Assembly (NCBI GenBank): GCA_027858855.1
Contig: JAQIBV010000025.1
Location: 1-57,644 of the forward strand
Origin: Spirochaetota bacterium
Lineage (GTDB): Bacteria > Spirochaetota > UBA4802 > JAFGJZ01
Length of the DNA stretch: 57,644 nt
Direction: 5' to 3'
Part shown: positions 8,945 to 16,146 of the stretch, one piece after another
Layout of the letters: every line of letters starts with the position of its first letter
How positions within the stretch are numbered: the stretch's first letter is position 1
Notes under the pieces: generated by a model
The model's input: the letters and a program-made list of their open reading frames with translations, nothing else
Databases searched by the model: none
Told to the model about the DNA's origin: nothing
Translations under genes and position numbers: made by a program

Positions 8945-9523
8945 TTAATTTAAAAATCTTTTAACCGCATTAATAAAAAGCAGTTTGGGGGTAAAATGAG
9001 ATAATTCGGGAGGTAGTCCCATTTGCATTGTCGAAAAAATATATCCATGTATTAAACACACCCAATTCATCAACAATTCATCAGATAACTCAACATCATT
9101 TGCATCATAGGCTATTTCACGAAACAAAAACCTAACTTCATCTATGATTTTTTTTGTTTCTTTACTGGGTACCCGACGACCAAATCCGAACATTAATTGA
9201 TATAGTTTTTTGTTATTAAAAGCGAAATCCCAATGGCATACTGAAAGGATAATAATGCTCTGCCGAGCCTTATATTGCTCCTTTTTACTCAAACGATACT
9301 GAGCATGTAACATCCTGTGCCCCATATGCACCAATTCGTCCAAGAGGTCTTCTTTGTTCTTAAAATACTCATACACAATAGGTGGAGCATATTCTATTTT
9401 TTCGGCAATCTTTCTTATGGTTACAGCATTCCAATCTTCAGCAATAGCTATATTTAGAGCCGTATTCATGATTTTTTCTCGTGTTGCGTCTTTCTCTTTT
9501 TGTCTGCGTTCTTTGTATCCCAT
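8945..9523 (-). CDS. TetR-family transcriptional repressor
   Basis: About 192 residues with an N-terminal TetR_N helix-turn-helix (ATREKIMNTALNIA, then VTIRKIAEKIEYAPPIVYEY and FKNKEDLLDE) and an all-helical ligand domain of the kind found in efflux regulators. I choose the ATG at 9523 (MGYKERRQK). An upstream GTG at 9544 lies inside the predicted operator, so translation from it is unlikely. It runs in the same direction as the tolC operon, 188 bases upstream, and most likely represses itself and the pump until a pump substrate binds. Confidence 0.88.
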   Translation of the reverse strand: MGYKERRQKEKDATREKIMNTALNIAIAEDWNAVTIRKIAEKIEYAPPIVYEYFKNKEDLLDELVHMGHRMLHAQYRLSKKEQYKARQSIIILSVCHWDFAFNNKKLYQLMFGFGRRVPSKETKKIIDEVRFLFREIAYDANDVELSDELLMNWVCLIHGYIFSTMQMGLPPELSHFTPKLLFINAVKRFLN

Positions 9524-9533
9524 AAGCCTCTCA

Positions 9534-9554
9534 AAATCTAACACTGTTAGATTT
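9534..9554. promoter_or_regulatory. Predicted TetR operator at the tetR start
   Basis: A perfect palindrome with 9-base arms AAATCTAAC / GTTAGATTT around ACT, sitting 11 bases before the chosen tetR ATG. The inner 15 bases match the site at 8906-8920 except for one central base. Binding here would block tetR transcription. Confidence 0.7.
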
Positions 9555-9674
9555 AACCAAAATATTTCTTTAGTTTATTTAATCAAGTTTTTTATTAAAA
9601 AAGCTGTTTTTGTTTTATATTATTTCTTTTGGCAATATAAGAGCAACAATGTGTTTTGTCATTTCGGCACATTG

Positions 9675-9710
9675 TTCGGCAAGCCCAGCATAGGTGCTGG
9701 GCTTGCCGAA
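9675..9710. repeat. 16-bp perfect hairpin at the distal end of the CRISPR locus
   Basis: Arms TTCGGCAAGCCCAGCA and TGCTGGGCTTGCCGAA flank a 4-base loop. It is GC-rich and very stable. A transcript leaving the CRISPR array would run into it, so it may serve as the array terminator, although no T-run follows on the minus strand. It abuts the type I-E-like repeat. Confidence 0.75.
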
Positions 9711-9712
9711 TG

Positions 9713-9741
9713 CGGTTCACCCCCACGCGTGTGGGGAAAAT
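9713..9741 (-). repeat. Single type I-E-like CRISPR repeat
   Basis: On the minus strand these 29 bases carry the stem CCCCACACGCGTGGGG and the ending GGTGAACCG, the hallmark layout of type I-E repeats. The other end reads ATTTT instead of the usual GTGTT, as in worn terminal repeats. It shares no sequence with the 32-base I-C repeats 115 bases away, and no second copy stands one unit either side. No type I-E cas gene is present in the window. Likely a relic. Confidence 0.55.
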
Positions 9742-9855
9742 TAAAAATCAGTTTAAGGATGATATCTTTTCGATAGGTGGAACTTTTGAAACTAGTTACA
9801 ATTCCTCTTAGGTAATGTTTAAGGAATAAAAGACAAAAACGGCGTCGATATTTAT

Positions 9856-10481
9856 GTTTCAATCCACACGCCCGCACGGGGCGTGACATAATTTCAGCAC
9901 CGGTTGTAACCTCTGGAGTCGTTTCAATCCACACGCCCGCACGGGGCGTGACTCACGTCTTTTTTTTCTCTCTTCAGCTTTTGCAGTTTCAATCCACACG
10001 CCCGCACGGGGCGTGACATAAAATAAGGATTAAACAATGAGTAAAAATATAGTTTCCATCCACACGCCCGCACGGGGCGTGACAAGGGTGATTATTTTGA
10101 AGGTGACTGTGAATTATTGTTTCAATCCACACGCCCGCACGGGGCGTGACAAATTTTGATTATATGCTTTACACCTATAACCTGTTTCAATCCACACGCC
10201 CGCACGGGGCGTGACAACAGCTACTTTATTTGTCGACTCTTCAAGGTCTGTTTCAATCCACACGCCCGCACGGGGCGTGACTGACAGTTTTATCCTTATA
10301 AGTCACTTTATATTGTTTCAATCCACACGCCCGCACGGGGCGTGACGATGTAGCCCCCGGCTCTGCATCGCTTCCCTCTGTTGTTTCAATCCACACGCCC
10401 GCACGGGGCGTGACTATATTGTTTATTTCGATATCTATGGTAAAAACATGTTTCAATCCACACGCCCGCACGGGGCGTGAC
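9856..10481 (-). CRISPR. Type I-C CRISPR array, 10 repeats, 9 spacers
   Basis: Ten 32-base repeats start at 9856, 9921, 9986, 10052, 10119, 10184, 10250, 10315, 10383 and 10450. On the plus strand each begins GTTTCAATCCACACGC and ends GGGGCGTGAC, with a stem GCCCG/CGGGC. Only the copy at 10052 differs (GTTTCC). Spacers are 33-36 bases (33, 33, 34, 35, 33, 34, 33, 36, 35). I-C repeats are read so that crRNA handles end in GGATTGAAAC, which puts transcription on the minus strand with the leader at 10482-10680. The spacer at 10018-10051 contains AAGGA then ATGAGT, as if taken from a gene start. Confidence 0.98.
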
Positions 10482-10680
10482 TGCGGCCTATACAAGCCTT
10501 AGTGGGATAGGCTTGTATAGTGACGTTTCCGCTAACCGCATAAAAATTACAGTTTTCAAAGAACAAAATAATGGCAGGATAACTATTTGGCAAGTTATAT
10601 ATAGAAGAGAATGCATCATTTAATATCTGCTAACCTCCCAGGGTTTCAATGTTAGCTATAGGTTAGCGTAACATTATTTA
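10482..10680 (-). promoter_or_regulatory. CRISPR leader
   Basis: About 200 AT-rich, non-coding bases between the cas2 stop and the newest repeat, the usual place of a I-C leader. Touching the first repeat is an 11-bp inverted repeat, CTATACAAGCC (10488-10498) and GGCTTGTATAG (10510-10520), which may be the integration anchor read by Cas1-Cas2. A second pair, GCTAAC/GTTAGC, lies near 10629-10664. Confidence 0.75.
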
Positions 10681-10971
10681 TTATAGAATAATGGGTGAAT
10701 CAAAATCAAAAGACTCTTTTATACCATGATGTTCAACTCTTCTTTTCCAATTACTGCCTAAAAAATAAAATCTTAAACTGTCTTCATCCTTATTGAAGAT
10801 CCTTAACAATTCAGATTTAAGCATTTCCCATTGTGCTGGGTCAACCTTACACTCAAAAACGCTATTTTGCACTCGAATTCCATAATTTGTGCATGTTTTT
10901 GCGATTCGTGTTAATCGATATCCACCTTCAGTACCAATAGTAGAAATATCATATGTTACAAGCACAAGCAT
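10681..10971 (-). CDS. cas2: CRISPR-associated endonuclease Cas2
   Basis: A 96-residue ferredoxin-fold protein with [11 protein letters not shown] at the N-terminus (the conserved Asp after beta-1), a [20 protein letters not shown] segment typical of subtype I-C Cas2, and a C-terminal strand. It bridges two Cas1 dimers and measures the prespacer. Its gene follows cas1 by three bases and is last in the cas operon, next to the leader. Confidence 0.96.
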   Translation of the reverse strand: MLVLVTYDISTIGTEGGYRLTRIAKTCTNYGIRVQNSVFECKVDPAQWEMLKSELLRIFNKDEDSLRFYFLGSNWKRRVEHHGIKESFDFDSPIIL

Positions 10972-10974
10972 CTG

Positions 10975-12003
10975 CTACCTCACTATAAAAGGAGTGTACT
11001 GTTCCATATCTCCTCGTATATATCTTGCCATCAACTGTGCCTGTATATGAGGAAGCATACCAATAGTCGTTTTTTCACCAAGAAAAGGATGTGTTATTAT
11101 CTCATCTTTACGTTGCTGATACGACTGCAACAACATTTTTCTTGAACTATCATTCATTCGAGTTTCCCCAGTTTCTAAAACATCAAAATCTGAGGCTTTT
11201 ATCTTCTTCAAATTTATTAAATTGAGAACTACTCTATCGGCAATATACGACCTAAACTCTTCCATTAAATCCAACGCAAGCCCTGGACGACCAGAACGTA
11301 ATCTATGCAAAAACCCTACTTGAACATCCAAACCGGTTGTTTCCAAAGATGAGCGGCAATCATGTGCAAGAATACTGTATAAAAAAGATAAAAGGGCATT
11401 TACCCGATCAAGGGGTGGTCTTTTTGATCTTTTTTTATAAAAAAAATCTTCTTTTTGAGAAACAATCAAATTATCAAAATTGGAAAAATAACAAGCCGAA
11501 GCTTCACCTTCATAACCACGGATCGAGTCAAGATTGTCGGCCTTTACAAGTAACAACAAACTTCTTTTAAGCTTATCAATAGTTTTTTGAATATCTCCAG
11601 TAGGTAAATCACCATGATTTCGTATATGCCTTTGCAGTGTCGAACGCATATTTTTTATTTTAGCAGCAACTATATTTTTTGCTATTGCAGATGATTCTTT
11701 ATCACTATCAGAAAACTTATATTGTTGCTTACGTAACAGTACATTTCCACTTTGCTTACCAACTACTTTTGCAAGAAATTTTCCATTCATAGACAGAAAA
11801 CTGATACCTATATTGTTTTCTGCGCAAAACGCCATTAATGAAGGGCTCATTGCCTTATAACCGAACAAAACGATATTTTCTATTGTGTGTACAGGCGCCT
11901 GAAAAGCTTTTTTATTATCCAGCATAACTACAAATGTCATACCTTCTTTTCGTAAAAATGCATCAGGTGAAGTTACATACAATGTATTAAGATGTTTTTT
12001 CAT
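10975..12003 (-). CDS. cas1: CRISPR integrase Cas1 (type I-C)
   Basis: A 342-residue Cas1 of the I-C type. It has an N-terminal beta domain (NTLYVTSPDAFLRKEG is characteristic) and the helical integrase domain with the metal triad: Glu165 in RGYEGEAS, His233 in VGFLHRLRSGRPGLALD, and Asp245 with the following MEEF acids. It inserts new spacers at the leader end. It overlaps cas4 by four bases (ATGA), so adaptation genes are translated together. Confidence 0.97.
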   Translation of the reverse strand: MKKHLNTLYVTSPDAFLRKEGMTFVVMLDNKKAFQAPVHTIENIVLFGYKAMSPSLMAFCAENNIGISFLSMNGKFLAKVVGKQSGNVLLRKQQYKFSDSDKESSAIAKNIVAAKIKNMRSTLQRHIRNHGDLPTGDIQKTIDKLKRSLLLLVKADNLDSIRGYEGEASACYFSNFDNLIVSQKEDFFYKKRSKRPPLDRVNALLSFLYSILAHDCRSSLETTGLDVQVGFLHRLRSGRPGLALDLMEEFRSYIADRVVLNLINLKKIKASDFDVLETGETRMNDSSRKMLLQSYQQRKDEIITHPFLGEKTTIGMLPHIQAQLMARYIRGDMEQYTPFIVR

Positions 12004-12623
12004 GTTATCGAATATAATTCCGTTATATAATTTTGTATTTTTTTATGGGAAATTTTTGGCATACATTGACTATTTAATGAACAACTCTTACATTTATTCG
12101 AATAAACCGGATCCGGGATTATTTGGTTTTTAACCATATCGTGAATCGCATAAATTACTTCTTCAGTTTGATTTCGCAATTCTTCAGTAAATGGTATTTC
12201 TGTTCGACGTCGCTCTTTACCGTAAAAAAGGGCACCAAAATCAATACTACAGCCCATCATCTCTTCAAGACATAAGGCCTGTGCCATTAACTGAGCCGCA
12301 TCACAATTATCCAGCTTTTGCTTTCCGACCTTGTACTCGACGGGGTACATCTTATAAGCACCATCAGATTTTGTAATCTCCACAATATCAGCTTTACCAG
12401 ACAAACCCAATCGCTCGCTTGATATATAAATACTTCTTAGTGTATACTTGTTAATACGACGCTCTATCTTGCCACTATCAGCATTTTCATGAAAAAGTTC
12501 ACCTCGAGTGGTAAAAACGTTTTCCTGCCATAAGCCTGCGACATGTATCAATGCACATTGTCTTTTGCAAAAAATATAATGCTGTATAGCAGAAAGTTGA
12601 ATATAATCGTCTTCAGAATACAT
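12000..12623 (-). CDS. cas4: CRISPR-associated exonuclease Cas4
   Basis: A 207-residue RecB-like nuclease with an Fe-S cluster. One cluster cysteine is in IFCKRQCALIH near the N-terminus and the other three are in CKSCSLNSQC near the C-terminus. The PD-(D/E)XK active site reads YPVEYKVGK. In I-C systems Cas4 joins Cas1 to trim prespacers and to select for the PAM. A 100-base gap holding a hairpin separates it from cas7 upstream, whereas it is fused translationally to cas1. Confidence 0.96.
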   Translation of the reverse strand: MYSEDDYIQLSAIQHYIFCKRQCALIHVAGLWQENVFTTRGELFHENADSGKIERRINKYTLRSIYISSERLGLSGKADIVEITKSDGAYKMYPVEYKVGKQKLDNCDAAQLMAQALCLEEMMGCSIDFGALFYGKERRRTEIPFTEELRNQTEEVIYAIHDMVKNQIIPDPVYSNKCKSCSLNSQCMPKISHKKIQNYITELYSIT

Positions 12624-12678
12624 TATAGTTCACATTAATTTTAGATATAATAATCATATACTGCATTTTCCCAATATT

Positions 12679-12715
12679 TATGGTACGAGGTAATTAGGCA
12701 CTACCTCATACCATA
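12679..12715. repeat. Imperfect 14-bp hairpin between cas7 and cas4
   Basis: TATGGTACGAGGTA (12679-12692) and TACCTCATACCATA (12702-12715) pair at 13 of 14 positions. It is the only sizeable gap in an otherwise overlapping cas operon and separates the interference genes from the adaptation genes. No T-run follows, so a processing or attenuation site is more likely than a terminator. Confidence 0.6.
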
Positions 12716-12723
12716 ATCTCATA

Positions 12724-13578
12724 TTACAATTTTTCGAGCAAAGCAACACCAGATGGCATATCACTGCTTTTGGGTATTGTTATCGCATAATCAGTAAACG
12801 ACCTGGGTAAGTCACTATTTGATTTTACTATTACTTTTTCAAATAGTTCGCCCGAACGAGCATTACCAAGATGGCTGTCATGCTTGAACACTATTAATTT
12901 TCTGGGATTCATTTCTCCACGAGCAGCAGCTCGGTCATGTTCAAAGGCATTAATTAAAGATTCCCAAAGTAACTCCAGATCTTTTTCGTTAAATCCCGTC
13001 TTTACTGCGTCAACAGCCGAAATGAAACCATGCATACGATATAGTGCATATGGCACAGTTGATTTACGTCCAAAAGTTGAAGCATGTTCTCGAGATTCTT
13101 GTGCCGTTGCTTCTTTCGGTGTTGTAACAGCACATCTTGTAATTGAATGCTCTGCTTGATATATACGATCCATAGATCGTGAAAAAACAAATTGTACTGG
13201 TCCACGAACAGTACCAGCAGGTTTATTGCCCGTACTCATAACTGCCCCAAATGTTCTTATATCATAATAATTTTTGCATAAATCAACTTGTCGATCTTTT
13301 AATTCTTTTCCATCAGCTGACTCAATCACCGTATTTAACACATTATCCTGTTGAATAAATATATTATAACCAGTTTTATCAAAACTTTCATCAAATGTTG
13401 ATTTTAGCATTACATAATTACGAACTTTTCGTTTTATACAAACATCTGTAATAATTCCATGTTGATTTTCTACATCAGCTCGCGGTAAATTTGCCTGATC
13501 AGGGTCTCCATTAGGATTACCATCTTTAACATCATACAAAAATATAAAATCATAACGGTTTTTTACAACATCACTCAT
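12724..13578 (-). CDS. cas7: Cascade backbone subunit Cas7 (Csd2, type I-C)
   Basis: A 284-residue RAMP protein that coats the crRNA spacer in the I-C Cascade. It opens with YDFIFLYDVKDGNPNGDPD, the signature of Csd2/Cas7c, and contains RGPVQFVFSRSMDRIY and ITRCAVT. The start overlaps the stop of cas8c by four bases (ATGA), suggesting tight stoichiometric coupling. Length is normal for the family. Confidence 0.97.
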   Translation of the reverse strand: MSDVVKNRYDFIFLYDVKDGNPNGDPDQANLPRADVENQHGIITDVCIKRKVRNYVMLKSTFDESFDKTGYNIFIQQDNVLNTVIESADGKELKDRQVDLCKNYYDIRTFGAVMSTGNKPAGTVRGPVQFVFSRSMDRIYQAEHSITRCAVTTPKEATAQESREHASTFGRKSTVPYALYRMHGFISAVDAVKTGFNEKDLELLWESLINAFEHDRAAARGEMNPRKLIVFKHDSHLGNARSGELFEKVIVKSNSDLPRSFTDYAITIPKSSDMPSGVALLEKL

Positions 13579-15449
13579 TTTTTTCCTCCTGCTTCGTTTT
13601 CTACGTCAGTTTCAATAGCATCTTTCAATTCTTTATTTTTTTGAGCCTGCATGAATATATCCTGCTTTTGATGATAATAACCAACTGCAAATTGCCCTTG
13701 CTCTTCTAATGAAAACATAGTGGGCAAAATGTCTATTTTACTCATAAGCTCTCCAAGCTGTTTATCAAAATAGATTACAAGCCCCTTTTTTTCACCTTTT
13801 AATTTAGTCAAATGTTGCTGACACATTCTAAATAGCCGGCCAAAAGCTGTTGCGGGTGTCGTTGATGCAGAAGCAAAAAAACGTTCCCTTATGCCGGCAT
13901 TCACACTATCACCTAACGCCGCTCGCTGTATACTTTCCATAACTGCAAAAACACGCCCAGTTAAATAAGCAGTGCTCTTGTTCTCTTTGTCCAACTGTTC
14001 CTTCATATTTTTTTGACCTCCTTTATTATTCCTATTAATTAGCAATTTAATAAGAGATGCACTAGAGGCATCTATACGCCCTCCTTCTGTTTTTATTCTT
14101 CTTAAAACTTTATCCAGTATGTTTATTGGGGGTATATTACCCTGCAATGCAGTTTTCCATAATAATGCACCAGTACGTGAAATAGACACATCATCAAAAT
14201 CTATACCATACATAACTGTTCCGTTTTTTTCAGTTTTTTTATGTACCGCACATGCCCATGCAAGTTTATTGATTGATGGATATATAACACTGGAAGATGT
14301 TTTAGAATAATTTATTATCCCTATATCCTTAAAATAATGTGCAATATTGCTTTTTAACTGCTCAAGCGTAAGTGACATCCAGTCTCTTACAGCTATCCTT
14401 GCTGCAGCACCGCTAAGCGTTATTGAGTAAAAGAAGTCGGTTTGCATGTTTTCTGAAATATGTTTTTTACCTTTAGCAGGGGAAGATAAAGTTTGATTTA
14501 CATCGGAAAGCTGAGCATCTTTTTTATAATCGATATTGTCATTAATTAAGTCGAGTATATCGACATCTTCAGGATGCTCAATATAATCTATCTCTTGAAC
14601 AGGTTTATTACTTTTTAACCAGTATACTATCGCTGTGTCTTTACCCAGATTTTTTCGGTTACTGTAAATTATTTTTCTCTTTTTACCATCACTAATCAAA
14701 TCTCCACTAGTTAATAACCAATTAAAACCCTGTGTATACAATCTCGCGCAATGCGTACATACGGAAGAATTATCATTACCTGATAATAGATATGATTCAT
14801 ACGCATTTTCATTATATGAAATCAAAGCACACCCACTTGATTGACCATCAGGTACTCTAGATATCATGCCATGTGGTATATCAATAACAGGGTATTTAGA
14901 AAATCCGCAAATTGAACATAGTTTATGATTGTTCAATTCAATATTTTTATTATTATATTTTTCTATAATGGATTTTATTACAGGTATTTTTTCATTAATT
15001 CTATTTTTATCACCATCTATCCTTATTGCAACATTGTTTTTTCTTTGTTTTTCCGGAATTATTTTATCAAAATTCCTAATAGCTTTATTTTTTTCACTTT
15101 TACTTTTTATAAACTTTAATACTGTTTGTATTTCCTGTATGTCGTTATACTGGTTTAATTTTTCAATATACAAATCATGTTTTTTTTGATTATTATTATA
15201 TCCAAGTATTTCTTCTACTTTATCAACAAGTAAACGAGCTTTCCCTTTTTTTGATGTCAATAACTCAACTTTTGTACTCATTTTTTCATCAGGTAATAAT
15301 ATGAAATCAATAAATTTACTATCATTATCAATAACTAAATCAATACCGATTCTGATTTCATCCAAAGCATCATCTTTAAGTATTGTCTTTTGGTCACGCA
15401 ATGTTTGACCTAAATCACATAATTCTTTTATCATATCACGCCTCCTCAC
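13575..15449 (-). CDS. cas8c: Cascade large subunit Cas8c (Csd1)
   Basis: Large subunit of the type I-C effector, 624 residues, which reads the PAM and opens target DNA. A zinc-ribbon-like part has CSICG near residue 197 and CTHCARLY about 50 residues later. The C-terminal third is helical and probably carries an internally translated small subunit (Cas11c), known in I-C systems; I see no clear internal Shine-Dalgarno to place it. It overlaps cas5 by 14 bases and cas7 by four. Sequence is lysine- and asparagine-rich, like much of the locus. Confidence 0.94.
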   Translation of the reverse strand: MRRRDMIKELCDLGQTLRDQKTILKDDALDEIRIGIDLVIDNDSKFIDFILLPDEKMSTKVELLTSKKGKARLLVDKVEEILGYNNNQKKHDLYIEKLNQYNDIQEIQTVLKFIKSKSEKNKAIRNFDKIIPEKQRKNNVAIRIDGDKNRINEKIPVIKSIIEKYNNKNIELNNHKLCSICGFSKYPVIDIPHGMISRVPDGQSSGCALISYNENAYESYLLSGNDNSSVCTHCARLYTQGFNWLLTSGDLISDGKKRKIIYSNRKNLGKDTAIVYWLKSNKPVQEIDYIEHPEDVDILDLINDNIDYKKDAQLSDVNQTLSSPAKGKKHISENMQTDFFYSITLSGAAARIAVRDWMSLTLEQLKSNIAHYFKDIGIINYSKTSSSVIYPSINKLAWACAVHKKTEKNGTVMYGIDFDDVSISRTGALLWKTALQGNIPPINILDKVLRRIKTEGGRIDASSASLIKLLINRNNKGGQKNMKEQLDKENKSTAYLTGRVFAVMESIQRAALGDSVNAGIRERFFASASTTPATAFGRLFRMCQQHLTKLKGEKKGLVIYFDKQLGELMSKIDILPTMFSLEEQGQFAVGYYHQKQDIFMQAQKNKELKDAIETDVENEAGGKK

Positions 15450-16137
15450 TATGATGAAGCTCTTCTATAATACTCATGTGCTCATAATCGACTGGTACTA
15501 TTTTATGTGATGATTTCATCATCTTCAGGTTTTCTTCTTCTGGGCATTCAAGTACTCCATCAACGATTGCCACATCATAAAAGAAAAAGGGAGCAGGTAT
15601 ACCCTCTTCATCATAGAAAATATCAAAAAGCATACTGCCAATAGGTATTGTTTCGCTTATGGGTATCTCTTTGTCATTGGGAGTCTCGAATTCAACAGCA
15701 AATTCCCGAGTTCCAAAAAATGGCCTACGGTAACATTGCCCCTTTTTAACTCGTCGTTTAAACATCTCTGTATATTTTTTCGGAGGGTTTTGTTCTGATA
15801 CAGGATCCTGATATACCGATGCCTCAATTATATAAGAAACATCCTTTAATATTATGCTGTTCCGTTGCGCCCTTATATTTTCGATAATTAATGGCGTTTT
15901 TGCTTGTTTGCTTTTTATTTCATTTCTTTTTATTGAAGTAAACCTAACCGGATTCATAACCAGTATTCTTCTTACATACCATTGAAACTCGGGTTTCCAT
16001 AGAATTGAATCGAGTATACCTCTTGCTGCGGATGGAGTCATACACGGATAACTCATTCTTTCGACTTTAAGATCAGGCCTTGTAAAACAGGCATAATCAC
16101 CCGACACCTTAACACGGACAATCTCATCATATAACAT
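15436..16137 (-). CDS. cas5: crRNA-processing endonuclease Cas5c (Cas5d)
   Basis: In type I-C systems Cas5 replaces Cas6 and cuts the repeat to make crRNAs. The 233-residue protein starts with a RAMP ferredoxin strand (VRVKVSGDYACFTRPDLKVE) and has SYPCMTPSAARGILDSI, the Cas5d signature. The YRRPFFGTREFAVEFE segment is the second conserved block. It lies nine bases downstream of cas3 and overlaps cas8c. Confidence 0.96.
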   Translation of the reverse strand: MLYDEIVRVKVSGDYACFTRPDLKVERMSYPCMTPSAARGILDSILWKPEFQWYVRRILVMNPVRFTSIKRNEIKSKQAKTPLIIENIRAQRNSIILKDVSYIIEASVYQDPVSEQNPPKKYTEMFKRRVKKGQCYRRPFFGTREFAVEFETPNDKEIPISETIPIGSMLFDIFYDEEGIPAPFFFYDVAIVDGVLECPEEENLKMMKSSHKIVPVDYEHMSIIEELHHSEEA

Positions 16138-16146
16138 TTTTACCCC

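Noticed and set aside
9659-10495. Open frames (9659-9934 and 10253-10495, minus strand) made of CRISPR repeats
   Set aside because: The repeat length and spacer sizes keep a frame open; the 'proteins' repeat SRPVRACGLK, which is just translated repeat.
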